Shown: positions 29,017 to 40,024 of the stretch, piece after piece | Layout: each line of letters starts with the position of its first letter | Position numbering within the stretch: position 1 is the first letter of the stretch | DNA from: Vibrio neptunius | GTDB taxonomy: Bacteria > Pseudomonadota > Gammaproteobacteria > Enterobacterales > Vibrionaceae | DNA length: 64,000 bases | Assembly: GCF_000967495.1 (NCBI RefSeq) | Contig: NZ_JXXU01000002.1 | Coordinates: 28,512-92,511 of the forward strand | Direction of reading: 5' to 3' | The notes under the pieces: generated by a model | Databases searched by the model: none | Seen by the model: the letters and a program-made list of their open reading frames with translations, nothing else | Told to the model about the DNA's origin: nothing | Made by a program: the position numbers and the translations under genes

Positions 29017-30099
29017 CTATATATTTTGTTCTATTGTGCCATGTTCCACATGGAACATCCTGCCATTTTCGTCCAACATGTCGGCGATTTGGCTTTCTGT
29101 AATAGAACTGACAAAAACTTGCGCCCCCGTCTCCTTCAAGCAGTCTGCTAGACGCTTACGACGTTGACTATCTAATTCAGAGGCAAAGTCATCAATTAAG
29201 TAGATACATTGCTTGCCGGTCATCTCAGTGAGGTGTTGACCCTGCGCCACGCGCAGTGCACACACCATGAGCTTGAGCTGACCTCGTGACAGAACATCCT
29301 CAACCGGAGTCCCGTTCACTTTAATTTTTAAATCGGCTTTATTCGGACCACTAAAGGTGTAACCCAGTGCCTGATCCCGCTCAAAATTGTTCTCAAGAAT
29401 AGCCTGATAAGGTGTGTTCTTATCCCATCCTCGGTAATACTTCAGCTGGATCTCAAATTCGGGGAGAAATGTCTGACAGATTTCCGTGGCTTTCTCGGTC
29501 ATCTGTTCAACATATGTGGCTCGCCACTGGCTGATGTTTTCAGCCAGCCTTGCCATCTCCTGATCCCAATACGACAGCTCACGATAGCTGGTGGCCGTTT
29601 TTAACAACGCATTGCGCTGTTTATTCAGACGCTTAAACCGCCCCCAAGCATCATAGAAAGCCGACTCAGTGTGAAACACACCCCAGTCGATAAATGCTCG
29701 GCGATGTTTGGGGCCATCCGTTAGTAAATCAAACCCTTCCGGATGGATCAATTGCAGTGGCAGAACCTGTGCCAATTGAGCCAGTTTTTGTCCGGATTGA
29801 CCGCCTATTTTAACCTCTGTTGAGCCATCACGCTGCTTATTAATGCCAATTGGTAGCTCAAATTGATCCGAGTTCAAAAAACGGCCGTGTACAAATAGCT
29901 CCTCACAGTCATTTTGGATGACTCGCCCTGTTAAGGAGCTTTTAAAAGAGCGGCCGTGGCCAAGCAAGTAGATGGCTTCCAGAACACTGGTTTTGCCGCT
30001 GCCGTTCGGACCTATAAGAAAGTTAAAGCCTGCTGATAGTTCAATATCACAGGCTTTAATGTTGCGAAACTGCTGAATAATAAGACGTGAAAGCGGCAT
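29017..30099 (-). CDS. recF: DNA replication and repair protein RecF
   Basis: 360 residues of the SMC-like ABC ATPase family. Walker [14 protein letters not shown] (about 30-42), signature LSRGQLKLM and Walker [12 protein letters not shown] are all present. RecF loads RecA at gaps with RecOR. The C-terminus contains MFHVEH, encoded by a parS-like palindrome. The start lies one base after the dnaN stop. Confidence 0.98.
   Translation of the reverse strand: MPLSRLIIQQFRNIKACDIELSAGFNFLIGPNGSGKTSVLEAIYLLGHGRSFKSSLTGRVIQNDCEELFVHGRFLNSDQFELPIGINKQRDGSTEVKIGGQSGQKLAQLAQVLPLQLIHPEGFDLLTDGPKHRRAFIDWGVFHTESAFYDAWGRFKRLNKQRNALLKTATSYRELSYWDQEMARLAENISQWRATYVEQMTEKATEICQTFLPEFEIQLKYYRGWDKNTPYQAILENNFERDQALGYTFSGPNKADLKIKVNGTPVEDVLSRGQLKLMVCALRVAQGQHLTEMTGKQCIYLIDDFASELDSQRRKRLADCLKETGAQVFVSSITESQIADMLDENGRMFHVEHGTIEQNI
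29042..29057. promoter_or_regulatory. Degenerate parS-like palindrome within recF
   Basis: TGTTCCACATGGAACA differs from the bacterial parS consensus (TGTTTCACGTGAAACA) at three positions, two of which form a compensating arm pair. The central CG is CA, which breaks perfect symmetry. It lies 14 kb from parAB and 11 kb from oriC, within the usual parS zone. ParB may bind weakly or not at all. Confidence 0.45.
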
Positions 30100-30100
30100 G

Positions 30101-31201
30101 CTAGAGTCGAATCGGCATTACCACATACATAGCGCCGTCGTCGTCCACGTTTTCAATCATGGCACTGGCGTTAGCGTCTGACATCGACACGCGCACTTTT
30201 TCACAACGCAGAGTATTTAATACATCCAAGACATAGCTGACATTAAAGCCAATCTCAATTGGCTCACCTTCGAAGCTGACATCCAACATCTCTTCCGCTT
30301 CTTCTTGCTCCGGGTTGTTGGCGGTAATACGCATTTCCGTATCCGCTAAGTTAACGCGCACCCCACGGAATTTTTCATTCGATAAAATAGCGGCACGCGA
30401 GAAGGCCTGACGTAGCTCATCACATTCCGCTTCAAGCGTTTTGGTCGTCGTTTGTGGCATCACGCGACGGTAGTCCGGGAAACGACCATCAACCAGTTTA
30501 GAAGTAAAGACAAAGTTGTTCACTTCTGCACGAACATTAGAACTACCAATTTGCAATGTAACAGGCTGCTCAGGCGCATCCAGCAACTTAACCAATTCCA
30601 GTACACCTTTACGTGGCACAATGATTTGCTGCTGAGCAAAGTCCGCCCCTAGTTGAACCTGAGATACCGCCATACGGTGGCCATCAGTGGCAACACTGCG
30701 TAGTATCGTACCATCAATCTCAAACAACATGCCGTTGAGGTAGTAACGTACGTCTTGGTTTGCCATCGAGAATTGAGTTTTCTCAATTAATCCGCGTAAT
30801 TCACCTTGAGTCAGCGAGACTTCGACTTCACTCTGCCAGTCTTCAATGTTCGGAAAATCGTTGGCAGGTAAAGTAGATAGAGAAAATCGGCTGCGTCCAG
30901 AACGAACTTGAACTCGGTCGCCTTCTAAAACAAAGGTAATAACAGAATCGTCAGGCAGACCACGACAGATATCCAAAAATTTACGCGAGGGAACGGTCAC
31001 ACTGCCCGCTTCAAAATCGCCTTCCAAAGCGACACGGCTGATAAGCTCGACTTCCAAGTCTGTTGCTGTCATAGACAACATGTTGTCTTCAACTTTCAGT
31101 AACAGGTTACCCAAAATAGGAAGAGTTGGACGACCACCTAATGCGCCAGACACTTGCTGGAGCGGTTTAAGTAAGTGGTTACGTTCAATGGAAAATTTCA
31201 T
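30101..31201 (-). CDS. dnaN: DNA polymerase III sliding clamp (beta subunit)
   Basis: 366 residues comprising three clamp domains. Recognisable blocks are [35 protein letters not shown] at the start and VVMPIRL at the end, which forms part of the protein-binding pocket. The ring tethers polymerase III and recruits MutS, ligase and Hda. It follows dnaA by about 70 bases and precedes recF by one. Confidence 0.99.
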   Translation of the reverse strand: MKFSIERNHLLKPLQQVSGALGGRPTLPILGNLLLKVEDNMLSMTATDLEVELISRVALEGDFEAGSVTVPSRKFLDICRGLPDDSVITFVLEGDRVQVRSGRSRFSLSTLPANDFPNIEDWQSEVEVSLTQGELRGLIEKTQFSMANQDVRYYLNGMLFEIDGTILRSVATDGHRMAVSQVQLGADFAQQQIIVPRKGVLELVKLLDAPEQPVTLQIGSSNVRAEVNNFVFTSKLVDGRFPDYRRVMPQTTTKTLEAECDELRQAFSRAAILSNEKFRGVRVNLADTEMRITANNPEQEEAEEMLDVSFEGEPIEIGFNVSYVLDVLNTLRCEKVRVSMSDANASAMIENVDDDGAMYVVMPIRL

Positions 31202-31270
31202 AGTACGCTCTTATCAGAATTCGTTTAACTAATACGGTATGATTCTATTTAGTGCTTAGAATACTGTGAT

Positions 31271-32677
31271 TTAAGAAGAAAGGGTACGAATCAGGTTAGA
31301 ATAATCTTCTTTGATGTCGTGACTCTCTTCGCGCAATTGTTCGATTTTTCGGCAAGCATGTAATACGGTAGTATGGTCTCTACCACCAAAAGCATCGCCA
31401 ATTTCAGGCAAGCTGTGGTTAGTCAGCTCTTTCGCAAGCGCCATTGCTAATTGACGCGGGCGAGCAACCGAACGCGAACGACGCTTAGACAGCAGATCAG
31501 CGACTTTAATCTTGTAGTATTCCGCCACCGTCTTTTGAATGTTATCGATCGTTACCAGTTTTTCTTGTAGAGCCAATAAGTCCCGCAATGCTTCACGAAC
31601 AAAGTCTATGGTGATTGGGCGACCAGTAAAATTAGCATTCGCAATCACGCGGTTTAAAGCGCCTTCCAATTCGCGAACATTCGAGCGCAGTCGCTTGGCG
31701 ATAAAAAATGCGACTTCATCAGCAAGGTGGATTTGATGATCTTCGGCCTTTTTCATCAAAATCGCGACGCGGGTTTCCAGTTCAGGCGGTTCGATCGCCA
31801 CCGTCAATCCCCAACCAAAGCGAGACTTTAAGCGATCTTCTACACCATTGATCTCTTTGGGATAACGGTCAGACGTCAAAATGATCTGTTGATTGCCTTC
31901 TAAAAGCGCATTAAAGGTATGGAAGAATTCTTCCTGAGAACGCTCTTTGTTGGCAAAGAATTGGATATCATCGATCAACAGGGCATCAACACTGCGGTAG
32001 TAACGTTTAAACTCTTCAATCGCGTTGTTTTGTAGCGCTTTTACCATGTCCTGAACAAATCGCTCCGAGTGCATGTAGACTACTTTAGCATTTGGCTTGT
32101 TATCCACAATCGCATTGCCAACTGCATGCAGCAAGTGCGTTTTACCTAAGCCCGTGCCACCGTAGAGGAATAATGGATTGTACGCTGCACCTGGATTATC
32201 TGCTACCTGACGAGCGGCGGCTAAACCGAGTTGGTTTGATTTACCTTCAACGAAGTTGTTGAACTTGTGCTTAATATTCACATTTGAACGGTGGTTGATT
32301 TCTGCCACCTGCTGCTCGTCATCATCCCACGTTTTATGCACTGGTTTACGCGCTTGGAGCTGAGCGGGTGCCGAAGATTCTGCCGCCACATCAGCAGGCG
32401 TGCGCTTGGGCGCTGGCTTAGATGCAGAAACAGGGCGACTCCCCACTTCAAAACGTAGACTCGGAATGTCATTGCCGCAGTATTCCTGCAACAAACGATT
32501 AATGCTGTTGAGGTAACGATCGCGAACCCAATCCATCACAAAGCGATTAGGTGCGAATAAAGTGAGAGTATTGTCATTGAGCTCCGCTTGTAACGGACGT
32601 ACCCACATACTGAATTCTGTAGCTGGTAGCTCTTCTTGAAGCTGCTGCATACATTGCAACCAAAGCGAAGATGACAC
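31271..32677 (-). CDS. dnaA: Chromosomal replication initiator DnaA
   Basis: 468 residues using GTG at 32677 ([21 protein letters not shown]), which matches Vibrio DnaA length and has a GGGGG site 5 bases upstream; the ATG at 32692 adds five poorly supported residues. Domain I covers 1-85; domain II is a Pro/Ala-rich linker; domain III AAA+ has [16 protein letters not shown] and LLIDDIQFF; domain IV ends in the DnaA signature [19 protein letters not shown] and [15 protein letters not shown]. It opens oriC, 8 kb away. Confidence 0.98.
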   Translation of the reverse strand: MSSSLWLQCMQQLQEELPATEFSMWVRPLQAELNDNTLTLFAPNRFVMDWVRDRYLNSINRLLQEYCGNDIPSLRFEVGSRPVSASKPAPKRTPADVAAESSAPAQLQARKPVHKTWDDDEQQVAEINHRSNVNIKHKFNNFVEGKSNQLGLAAARQVADNPGAAYNPLFLYGGTGLGKTHLLHAVGNAIVDNKPNAKVVYMHSERFVQDMVKALQNNAIEEFKRYYRSVDALLIDDIQFFANKERSQEEFFHTFNALLEGNQQIILTSDRYPKEINGVEDRLKSRFGWGLTVAIEPPELETRVAILMKKAEDHQIHLADEVAFFIAKRLRSNVRELEGALNRVIANANFTGRPITIDFVREALRDLLALQEKLVTIDNIQKTVAEYYKIKVADLLSKRRSRSVARPRQLAMALAKELTNHSLPEIGDAFGGRDHTTVLHACRKIEQLREESHDIKEDYSNLIRTLSS

Positions 32678-32697
32678 GGTGCCCCCACTCAAAGTTA

Positions 32698-32904
32698 ATG
32701 ATCGAAAAAGATTGGCAATTTTACCTGTTGATAACCAAGATCGCCAGCAAATGATCGACGATCCAGTGAATAAGATCTAAGTTATTCACAATATTTACGT
32801 CATTATCCGCTAGATCAACACAAGCTACCCTATTCTTACTCACATAAGGATCCACATTTGCGCTTTTTCTCACAGATCCGTCATCTGGTGATAAGTCTGT
32901 GAAT
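32698..32904. promoter_or_regulatory. dnaA promoter region with DnaA box and clustered GATC sites
   Basis: TTATTCACA at 32782-32790 matches the DnaA box consensus, and TGTGAATCA near 32896 is a one-mismatch second. About eight GATC sites lie between 32698 and 32880, several within 60 bases. This fits autorepression by DnaA and SeqA sequestration of the dnaA promoter after replication. The hexamers themselves are not assigned. Confidence 0.65.
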
Positions 32905-33094
32905 CAAGCTTTTGTAAGATGTTATTTTATTCCGAACTCTTCTCTTGATTTTTTGCTACGTCTCAATCCATACACTGGCGACTGATTCATACATTATCTT
33001 ATTCCACAGACGTCTAGGTTATTGCTCTTGGTTATTTATCTAATTAACTAAAGTGACAGTAGTATTTGTGTCCATAAAACTATGGAGTTGTACT

Positions 33095-33841
33095 ATGAAA
33101 AACTGGATTAAAGCTGCTGTAGCAGTAGTTGCACTTTCTGCTGCAACGGTTCAAGCCGCCACTGAAGTTAAAGTCGGAATGTCTGGACGCTACTTCCCCT
33201 TCACTTTCGTTCAGCAAGACAAGCTGCAAGGCTTTGAAGTGGACCTGTGGGATGAAATCGGTAAGCGTAACGATTACAAAGTGGAGTACGTCACAGCAAA
33301 CTTCTCTGGTTTGTTTGGTCTGTTAGAGACAGGTCGTATCGATACGATTTCAAACCAAATCACAATGACGGACGCGCGTAAGGCCAAATACCTTTTCGCC
33401 GACCCTTACGTTATTGATGGTGCCCAGATAACGGTTCGCAAAGACAACGACAGTATCCAAGGTATTAAAGATCTGGAAGGCAAGACAGTGGCCGTGAACC
33501 TAGGTTCAAACTTTGAACAGTTGCTACGCAACTACGACAAAGATGGCAAGATTAAGATCAAGACTTACGATACTGGTATCGAACACGATGTGGCACTCGG
33601 TCGTGCGGATGCTTTTGTTATGGACCGTCTGTCCGCACTTGAGCTAATAAAGAAAACTGGCCTTCCACTACAATTGGCTGGTAAACCTTTTGAGACGATT
33701 CAAAACGCTTGGCCTTTCGTTGACAATGACAACGGCAAAAAGCTTCAGGCTGAAGTCAATAAAGCACTGGCTGAAATGCGTGCTGACGGTACACTAGAAA
33801 AAATTTCTCAGAAGTGGTTTGGGGCTGATATTACTGAATAA
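33095..33841 (+). CDS. Polar amino-acid ABC transporter, periplasmic binding protein
   Basis: 248 residues from the ATG at 33095 (GGAG upstream); an earlier in-frame start lacks support. A signal peptide ends near residue 22 (VQAA|TE). The SBP family 3 fold is clear (VGMSGRYFPFTF, GFEVDLWDEIG, TMTDARKAKYLFADPY), and the C-terminus DGTLEKISQKWFGADIT resembles the cystine-binding protein TcyJ. It delivers its ligand to the permease and ATPase encoded downstream. Cystine is the best guess for ligand. Confidence 0.88.
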   Translation: MKNWIKAAVAVVALSAATVQAATEVKVGMSGRYFPFTFVQQDKLQGFEVDLWDEIGKRNDYKVEYVTANFSGLFGLLETGRIDTISNQITMTDARKAKYLFADPYVIDGAQITVRKDNDSIQGIKDLEGKTVAVNLGSNFEQLLRNYDKDGKIKIKTYDTGIEHDVALGRADAFVMDRLSALELIKKTGLPLQLAGKPFETIQNAWPFVDNDNGKKLQAEVNKALAEMRADGTLEKISQKWFGADITE

Positions 33842-33892
33842 CCACTCTTGAGTATCGCCCGTCCGTTTGAGACACTCAATCGGATTTGCTCT

Positions 33893-33930
33893 TAACCCAC
33901 TGCTCTCCTTCCTTTGCAGTGGGTTTTGCT
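33893..33930 (+). terminator. Internal terminator between binding-protein and permease genes
   Basis: AACCCACTGC (33893-33902) and GCAGTGGGTT (33916-33925) form a ten-pair stem followed by TTGCTTTT. It would let the binding protein be made in excess over the membrane parts. Confidence 0.8.
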
Positions 33931-33965
33931 TTTGTATACAGGCCTATTTTTCACTGGGATACGTT

Positions 33966-34637
33966 ATGGGATTCGATTTTAACTACATGCTGAACCTGAT
34001 GCCAATACTGCTCAAGTATTTGGGCACCACCATGGAAATGGCGACATGGGGTTTAGTATTTTCACTGATTTTAGCCGTCATTTTAGCGAACATCCGTGTA
34101 TTTCGCGTTCCTGTACTTGATCAGTTGAGCCAACTCTACATCAGCTTCTTCCGTGGAACACCACTGCTGGTTCAGCTATTTTTGCTTTATTACGGCTTAC
34201 CACAGATTTTTCCATTCCTCGTCGGTTTGGATGCGTTCGGCGCGGCTGTGATTGGTTTGACCCTGCACTTTGCTGCCTACATGGCCGAGAGCATCCGCGC
34301 CGCGATCATTGGTATCGATCGTAGTCAGATGGAAGCCAGCCTTTCAGTGGGTATGACAACGACACAGGCGATGCGTCGAGTGATCTTACCGCAAGCAACT
34401 CGTGTGGCTCTGCCATCATTGATGAACTACTTCATTGATATGATCAAATCAACCTCTCTAGCCTTTACACTAGGTGTGGCCGAGATAATGGCAAAAGCGC
34501 AGATGGAAGCTTCTTCAAGTTTCCGCTTTTTCGAGGCCTTCCTTGCAGTCGCTTTGATTTACTGGGGCGTTGTAGTAATACTGACTCGCGTGCAAATCTG
34601 GGCAGAAGCTAAGTTGAATAAGGCATACGTAAGATGA
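33966..34637 (+). CDS. Polar amino-acid ABC transporter, permease
   Basis: 223 residues from the ATG at 33966; an earlier in-frame ATG at 33867 would run through the terminator hairpin and is rejected. The HisM/GlnP-type region contains YISFFRGTPLLVQLFLLYYGLP and the EAA loop EASLSVGMTTTQAMRRVILPQA contacting the ATPase. Five or so membrane helices. Its stop overlaps the ATPase start (ATGA). Confidence 0.92.
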   Translation: MGFDFNYMLNLMPILLKYLGTTMEMATWGLVFSLILAVILANIRVFRVPVLDQLSQLYISFFRGTPLLVQLFLLYYGLPQIFPFLVGLDAFGAAVIGLTLHFAAYMAESIRAAIIGIDRSQMEASLSVGMTTTQAMRRVILPQATRVALPSLMNYFIDMIKSTSLAFTLGVAEIMAKAQMEASSSFRFFEAFLAVALIYWGVVVILTRVQIWAEAKLNKAYVR

Positions 34638-35371
34638 TCAAGTTAGACAACATTCACAAACGCTTTGGTGAGACGCAAGTCCTTAAAGGCATCGATCTCG
34701 ACATCAAACAAGGCGAGATTATCGTCATTATCGGCTCTAGCGGTACGGGTAAATCTACCCTGCTGCGCACGGTGAATTTTCTAGAAAATGCCGATAAAGG
34801 CGTCATCACCATTGATGACGTCAGCGTGGATACTGAAAAGCATACTAAAGCGGAAGTATTGGCTCTGCGCCGTAAGACAGGGTTTGTTTTCCAGAACTAC
34901 GCCTTGTTTGCCCATATGACCGCCCGTCAGAATATTGCTGAAGGCCTCATCACCGTCCGCGGCTGGAAGAAAGACCAAGCATTGGTACGCGCTCAGCAGA
35001 TTCTTGACGACATCGGCCTTGGCGATAAAGGAGACAGTTATCCAGCAGCGCTGTCTGGTGGCCAGCAGCAACGTGTGGGTATCGGACGTGCGATGGCACT
35101 GCAACCTGAGTTATTGCTGTTTGACGAACCGACCTCAGCACTGGACCCAGAATGGGTTGGCGAAGTTCTTCAGTTAATGAAGGAGTTAGCAACTAAACAC
35201 CAAACCATGCTGGTGGTCACACACGAAATGCAGTTCGCCCGAGAAGTGGCGGATCGCGTGCTCTTTATGGCGGAAGGCAATATCGTTGAGCAAGGCTCTC
35301 CACAGGATATCTTTAATAATCCACAGGATCCTCGTTTACAGAGATTCCTTCGCCAAGTAGGTGCTGAGTAA
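34634..35371 (+). CDS. Polar amino-acid ABC transporter, ATP-binding protein
   Basis: 245 residues. Walker A GSSGTGKST (about 33-41), Q-loop NYALFAHMT, signature LSGGQQQRVGIGRAM (about 139-153), Walker B LLLFDEPTSALDP and H-loop VVTHEM are all intact. It is the GlnQ/HisP/TcyN type and is translationally coupled to the permease. Confidence 0.95.
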   Translation: MIKLDNIHKRFGETQVLKGIDLDIKQGEIIVIIGSSGTGKSTLLRTVNFLENADKGVITIDDVSVDTEKHTKAEVLALRRKTGFVFQNYALFAHMTARQNIAEGLITVRGWKKDQALVRAQQILDDIGLGDKGDSYPAALSGGQQQRVGIGRAMALQPELLLFDEPTSALDPEWVGEVLQLMKELATKHQTMLVVTHEMQFAREVADRVLFMAEGNIVEQGSPQDIFNNPQDPRLQRFLRQVGAE

Positions 35372-35398
35372 AGATCATCAAAGAAGATCGCTTGATCC

Positions 35399-35426
35399 TT
35401 GAGATTTTGCTCACACTACGTATAAT
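35399..35426 (+). promoter_or_regulatory. rpmH upstream promoter
   Basis: TTGAGA (35399-35404), 16-base spacer, TATAAT (35421-35426): a good sigma-70 match about 175 bases before rpmH. Confidence 0.7.
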
Positions 35427-35458
35427 CGCTCGGCCGGAATTTAGCAGTTGCTCAATGA

Positions 35459-35487
35459 TTGACACTTTGTGTGACTGTGATTACAAT
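35459..35487 (+). promoter_or_regulatory. rpmH downstream promoter
   Basis: TTGACA (35459-35464), 17-base spacer, TACAAT (35482-35487). The transcribed leader then contains two hairpins, GCCTCT...AGAGGC near 35491 and a symmetric TCTTTATATATAAAGA at about 35520-35535. Confidence 0.72.
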
Positions 35488-35601
35488 TCCGCCTCTTTGT
35501 TGAGAGGCGTCGGTTTGTCCTCTTTATATATAAAGAAGACCAAATGGCCCACGCCGGGTTAACTAAGAACCTAAAACTACTGATCAGTAAAGGTAATTAT
35601 C

Positions 35602-35736
35602 ATGAAACGCACTTTTCAACCTTCAGTTCTAAAGCGCAAGCGTACTCACGGTTTCCGTGCACGTATGGCTACTAAGAACGGTCGTGCAACAATCAATGCA
35701 CGTCGTGCAAAAGGCCGTAAGCGTCTTTCTAAGTAA
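35602..35736 (+). CDS. rpmH: 50S ribosomal protein L34
   Basis: 44 residues, almost all of them conserved: it starts [14 protein letters not shown] and ends [16 protein letters not shown] lies 8 bases upstream of the ATG. L34 sits inside 23S rRNA near the exit-tunnel face. It is the first gene of rpmH-rnpA-yidD-yidC. Confidence 0.99.
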   Translation: MKRTFQPSVLKRKRTHGFRARMATKNGRATINARRAKGRKRLSK

Positions 35737-35748
35737 TCTTCGATTATT

Positions 35749-36105
35749 TTGAAAACGTACGCGTTCGATCGGGAGTTACGTCTGTTAACTCCCGAGCATT
35801 ATCAAAATGTCTTCCAGCAAGCTCATCGAGCTGGCTCACCACATTTCACCATCATTGCTCGCAATAACAACCTATCTCACCCTAGATTAGGTTTAGCCGT
35901 TCCAAAAAAACAGATTAAAACCGCCGTTGGTCGCAATCGTTTTAAACGCCTTGCTCGTGAAAGTTTTCGTAACAATCAACATCAGCTTGCTCACAAAGAT
36001 TTTGTTGTGATTGCCAAGAAAAGTGCCCAAGATCTGAGCAATGAAGAATTATTCAAACTGTTTGATAAATTATGGCAGCGCCTGTCTCGCCCTTCGCGTG
36101 GGTAA
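35749..36105 (+). CDS. rnpA: Ribonuclease P protein component
   Basis: 118 residues from a TTG start at 35749, which aligns with the family N-terminus ([19 protein letters not shown]). The RNR motif reads [14 protein letters not shown] (about 61-74). It binds RNase P RNA for tRNA 5' maturation. It lies 12 bases after rpmH and overlaps yidD by 34 bases; the weak start likely sets a low level relative to L34. Confidence 0.95.
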   Translation: MKTYAFDRELRLLTPEHYQNVFQQAHRAGSPHFTIIARNNNLSHPRLGLAVPKKQIKTAVGRNRFKRLARESFRNNQHQLAHKDFVVIAKKSAQDLSNEELFKLFDKLWQRLSRPSRG

Positions 36106-36329
36106 CAATCGGATTCGTCCGTCTTTATCAAGGTCTTATTAGTCCGCTTATCGGACCACGCTGTCGTTTTACTCCGACCTGCTCCACTTACGCCATAGAA
36201 GCACTAAAAGCTCACGGTTTTGTAAAAGGGTGTTGGTTATCAAGCAAACGTCTATTAAAATGCCACCCTTTGAATGAGGGCGGTTTTGATCCCGTTCCAC
36301 CAGTCCAGAAACAAGACAGAGATAAATAA
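36072..36329 (+). CDS. yidD: Membrane protein insertion efficiency factor YidD
   Basis: 85 residues with an amphipathic helix and the Cys-containing core [29 protein letters not shown]. It assists YidC-dependent insertion. The start lies inside the rnpA 3' end, as usual in this cluster, and yidC begins 2 bases after the stop. Confidence 0.95.
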   Translation: MAAPVSPFAWVTIGFVRLYQGLISPLIGPRCRFTPTCSTYAIEALKAHGFVKGCWLSSKRLLKCHPLNEGGFDPVPPVQKQDRDK

Positions 36330-36331
36330 CG

Positions 36332-37987
36332 ATGGATTCTCAACGCAATATCCTGTTAATCGCGCTAGCACTGGTTTCTTTCTTGTTATTTCAAAAATGG
36401 CAAGTCGAAACAAACCCTGCACCACAGCCGGTTGAACAGGCACAATCAAGCAGTACCCTACCTGCTCCTACTCTTGCGGATGATTTAGATCCCGCACCTG
36501 CGCAGCAAGCGTCTGCTAAAACGATTACCGTGACAACTGACGTCTTGACTCTGTCGATTGATACGGTTGGTGGTGATGTTATCAATGCAGACCTGAACCA
36601 ATACTCTGCAGAACTGGATTCATCCGACCCGTTCGTCTTACTGAAAAACGAGCCAGGCCATCAGTTCATCGCGCAAAGTGGTTTAGTCGGCCCTCAAGGT
36701 ATCGATCTGAGCAGCTCAAATCGTCCGGCTTACTCAGTGAATGCGGATAGCTTCACCTTGGAAGACGGTCAGGATGAACTTCGCGTCCCAATGACATACC
36801 AAGCAAATGGCCTTGAGTACACCAAAACATTTATTGTTAAGCGCGGCAGCTACGCGGTTGACGTTGAATACGATGTGGTCAACAACTCAGGTAACAACGC
36901 GACATTTGGTATGTACGCTCACCTGCGTCAGAACCTAATGGACGCGGGCGGCAGCATCACCATGCCAACTTACCGTGGCGGTGCGTACTCAACCGAAGAA
37001 ACGCGTTACAAAAAATACAGCTTTGACGATATGCAGGATCGTAACCTGTCTATCAACCTACCTGATGGCCAGGGTTGGGCAGCGATGATCCAACACTACT
37101 TTGCATCAGCATGGATCCCTCGCAACGAACCAGGCACTAACCTGTACACTCGTGTGATTGGTAACCTGGGTGACATTGGTGTTCGTATGCCGAACAAAAC
37201 CATCGCAACGGGTGATTCAGCAAAATTCAACGCGACACTTTGGGTAGGTCCTAAACTTCAGCAACAAATGGCAGAAACCGCGCCGAACCTAGATTTGGTT
37301 GTGGATTATGGCTGGCTATGGTTTATTGCCAAGCCACTACACACATTCCTGTCTTTTATCCAATCCGGTGGTGAACTATTTGGCTTCATTGATTTCCCAT
37401 ATGGTGTCGGTAACTGGGGTCTAGCTATTATTCTATTGACCTTCTTTATCCGTGGTGCGATGTACCCACTGACAAAAGCACAGTACACCTCAATGGCAAA
37501 AATGCGCATGCTACAGCCTAAACTGCAAGCGATGCGTGAGCGTATTGGCGATGACCGCCAGCGTATGAGCCAAGAAATGATGGAACTGTACAAGAAAGAG
37601 AAAGTAAACCCACTAGGTGGCTGTCTACCTCTGCTTTTCCAGATGCCTATTTTCATTGCACTGTACTGGGCATTAATGGAATCGGTGGAACTGCGTCACT
37701 CGCCATTCTTTGGCTGGATTGTTGACTTGTCAGCGAAAGACCCTTACTACATCTTGCCATTACTGATGGGGGCATCCATGTTCCTGATCCAGAAGATGAG
37801 CCCAACCACAGTGACAGATCCAATGCAGCAGAAAATCATGACGTTCATGCCTGTTCTGTTCACTGGTTTCTTCCTGTTCTTCCCATCAGGTCTGGTTCTT
37901 TACTGGTTAGTATCGAACATCGTGACTCTGATCCAACAGACGCTGATTTATAAGGCGCTGGAGAAGAAAGGCTTGCACTCAAAATAA
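36332..37987 (+). CDS. yidC: Membrane protein insertase YidC
   Basis: 551 residues. An N-terminal signal anchor (about 6-20) is followed by a large periplasmic domain (about 40-330) and the conserved five-helix core with [21 protein letters not shown] and [20 protein letters not shown]. The hydrophilic groove Arg is in the first of these. It inserts and folds inner-membrane proteins alone or with SecYEG. Confidence 0.98.
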   Translation: MDSQRNILLIALALVSFLLFQKWQVETNPAPQPVEQAQSSSTLPAPTLADDLDPAPAQQASAKTITVTTDVLTLSIDTVGGDVINADLNQYSAELDSSDPFVLLKNEPGHQFIAQSGLVGPQGIDLSSSNRPAYSVNADSFTLEDGQDELRVPMTYQANGLEYTKTFIVKRGSYAVDVEYDVVNNSGNNATFGMYAHLRQNLMDAGGSITMPTYRGGAYSTEETRYKKYSFDDMQDRNLSINLPDGQGWAAMIQHYFASAWIPRNEPGTNLYTRVIGNLGDIGVRMPNKTIATGDSAKFNATLWVGPKLQQQMAETAPNLDLVVDYGWLWFIAKPLHTFLSFIQSGGELFGFIDFPYGVGNWGLAIILLTFFIRGAMYPLTKAQYTSMAKMRMLQPKLQAMRERIGDDRQRMSQEMMELYKKEKVNPLGGCLPLLFQMPIFIALYWALMESVELRHSPFFGWIVDLSAKDPYYILPLLMGASMFLIQKMSPTTVTDPMQQKIMTFMPVLFTGFFLFFPSGLVLYWLVSNIVTLIQQTLIYKALEKKGLHSK

Positions 37988-38009
37988 CGAGTCGGCGTAA
38001 ATAATCGAG

Positions 38010-38040
38010 AAAGGCGACCAAAAGGTCGCCTTTTTGTTTT
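38010..38040 (+). terminator. Terminator of the rpmH-yidC operon
   Basis: AAGGCGACC, loop AAAA, GGTCGCCTTTTT, then GTTTT. Confidence 0.93.
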
Positions 38041-38107
38041 TGGCTGATTACAATTCATCTCATTCACTATTTACCCTCACAGGGTATGCATCGCACAGGC
38101 TACCACT

Positions 38108-39469
38108 ATGACTACAGAGACCATTGTCGCTCAAGCAACTGCGCCCGGACGAGGCGGTGTCGGCATTATTCGCGTATCCGGTCCCCTTGCGGCCAAAGTC
38201 GCTTCTGAGGTAACAGGCAAAGAGTTACGTCCAAGATACGCCGAGTATCTACCATTTACGGCTCAGGATGGTACTCAGCTCGATCAAGGTATCGCGCTGT
38301 ACTTCCCTAATCCAAACTCCTTTACCGGAGAAGATGTTCTAGAGCTGCAAGGCCATGGCGGCCCAGTCGTTATGGATATGCTGATCAAGCGCATCCTGCA
38401 AATTCCCGGGATCCGCACTGCTCGCCCGGGTGAGTTTTCAGAGCGCGCTTTCCTCAACGACAAGCTCGATTTAGCCCAAGCAGAAGCCATTGCGGACTTA
38501 ATTGATGCCAGCTCAGAACAAGCGGCAAAATCGGCCCTTAAATCGCTTCAAGGCGCGTTTTCAAATCGAATACAAACTTTGGTAGAGTCTCTGATACACC
38601 TGAGGATCTACGTTGAAGCCGCAATTGATTTCCCCGAAGAAGAAATCGACTTTCTTGCCGATGGTAAAGTCTCTGCCGACCTACAGACGATTATTGATAA
38701 CCTGACAGCCGTGCGCAAAGAAGCAACACAAGGCGCTATCATGCGTGAAGGGATGAAGGTAGTCATTGCCGGTCGACCAAATGCAGGCAAATCCAGCCTT
38801 CTGAACGCTCTGTCAGGTAAAGAGTCTGCCATTGTGACCGACATTGCTGGCACCACCCGAGATGTATTGAGAGAGCACATCCATATTGATGGCATGCCAC
38901 TGCATATCATCGATACAGCAGGTCTGCGCGATGCGTCAGATGAAGTCGAAAAAATAGGTATCGAACGAGCGTGGGAAGAAATCGAGCAAGCCGACCGCGT
39001 TTTGTTCATGGTCGATGGCACCACCACAGATGCCACTGACCCGACAGAGATTTGGCCTGACTTCGTCGATCGATTGCCGAACAATATCGGCATGACGGTG
39101 ATCCGCAATAAAGTCGATCAAACCGATGAAACACTTGGCATCAGTCATGTCAACGATCCAACGCTGATTCGTCTGTCGGCCAGAACAGGTCAAGGCGTCG
39201 AATCACTACGTACGCACCTTAAAGAGTGCATGGGCTTTGCGGGTGGGCACGAAGGCGGCTTTATGGCTCGTCGTCGCCACCTAGAAGCACTGGAAAAAGC
39301 GGCTCAACACCTTGATATAGGTCAGCAGCAACTGGAAGGTTACATGGCGGGCGAAATCCTCGCAGAAGAACTGAGAATTGCGCAGCAGCACCTCAATGAA
39401 ATCACCGGAGAGTTCAGCTCAGATGACTTGCTCGGGCGCATCTTCTCCTCCTTCTGCATTGGCAAATAA
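38108..39469 (+). CDS. mnmE: tRNA modification GTPase MnmE
   Basis: 453 residues. N-terminal tetrahydrofolate-binding domain (about 1-118), helical domain, and an inserted G domain with G1 [11 protein letters not shown] (about 223-233), G2 DIAGTTRD, G3 DTAGLR and G4 NKVD. The C-terminal FCIGK carries the Cys conserved in the family. With MnmG it installs the cmnm5 group on wobble U34 of several tRNAs. Confidence 0.98.
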   Translation: MTTETIVAQATAPGRGGVGIIRVSGPLAAKVASEVTGKELRPRYAEYLPFTAQDGTQLDQGIALYFPNPNSFTGEDVLELQGHGGPVVMDMLIKRILQIPGIRTARPGEFSERAFLNDKLDLAQAEAIADLIDASSEQAAKSALKSLQGAFSNRIQTLVESLIHLRIYVEAAIDFPEEEIDFLADGKVSADLQTIIDNLTAVRKEATQGAIMREGMKVVIAGRPNAGKSSLLNALSGKESAIVTDIAGTTRDVLREHIHIDGMPLHIIDTAGLRDASDEVEKIGIERAWEEIEQADRVLFMVDGTTTDATDPTEIWPDFVDRLPNNIGMTVIRNKVDQTDETLGISHVNDPTLIRLSARTGQGVESLRTHLKECMGFAGGHEGGFMARRRHLEALEKAAQHLDIGQQQLEGYMAGEILAEELRIAQQHLNEITGEFSSDDLLGRIFSSFCIGK

Positions 39470-39476
39470 TCCCCAT

Positions 39477-39506
39477 ACGCGCGACTTCTGAGTCGCGTGT
39501 TTTTTA
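39477..39506 (+). terminator. Terminator between mnmE and mioC
   Basis: CGCGACT (39480-39486), loop TCTG, AGTCGCG (39491-39497), then TGTTTTTT. Confidence 0.85.
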
Positions 39507-39522
39507 GGTAAAAGGAAACCCT

Positions 39523-39957
39523 ATGATCCAAATAATTACTGGCAGTACATTAGGCGGTGCTGAATACGTTGGCGATCATCTCAGTGATCTCCTAATTGAA
39601 AAAGGTTTTGAGACCTGTATTCACAATCAACCTGATCTGAGTGAGATCCCGGCTGAAGGCACCTGGCTACTAATCACATCCACCCATGGTGCCGGTGAAT
39701 ACCCAGATAACATTCAGCCATTTATCCAAGCCCTGCAAAACACTCCTCCAAGAATGTCTGGGGTTAAGTATGCCGTGATAGCGATTGGCGACTCCAGTTA
39801 CGATACATTTTGTGCTGCGGGCCAACATGCTCATGCGCTACTCGAGGATATCGGTGGTACACCGGTTGCAGACTGTCTGACAATCGATGTGCTCAGTCAT
39901 GATGTCCCAGAAGATGCCGCTGAGGTTTGGCTAGCCGACCATATTGATAGCCTATAA
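39523..39957 (+). CDS. mioC: Flavodoxin-like FMN protein MioC
   Basis: 144 residues with the FMN-phosphate loop GSTLGGAEY (about 7-15) and further flavodoxin loops [11 protein letters not shown] and [12 protein letters not shown]. MioC is an electron carrier reported to support biotin synthase. Transcription of mioC heads toward oriC, which in E. coli affects initiation; the same arrangement holds here. Confidence 0.95.
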   Translation: MIQIITGSTLGGAEYVGDHLSDLLIEKGFETCIHNQPDLSEIPAEGTWLLITSTHGAGEYPDNIQPFIQALQNTPPRMSGVKYAVIAIGDSSYDTFCAAGQHAHALLEDIGGTPVADCLTIDVLSHDVPEDAAEVWLADHIDSL

Positions 39958-40024
39958 CCCCAATAAGGAAGTGATTGCTCATTGTCATTTCCTTTCTTCT
40001 TTCTCAATCCGGTTAAATTTAAAT

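Noticed and set aside
32678..32692. ATG start for DnaA at 32692
   Set aside because: It adds five residues not found in Vibrio DnaA, and the GTG at 32677 gives the usual 468-residue length.
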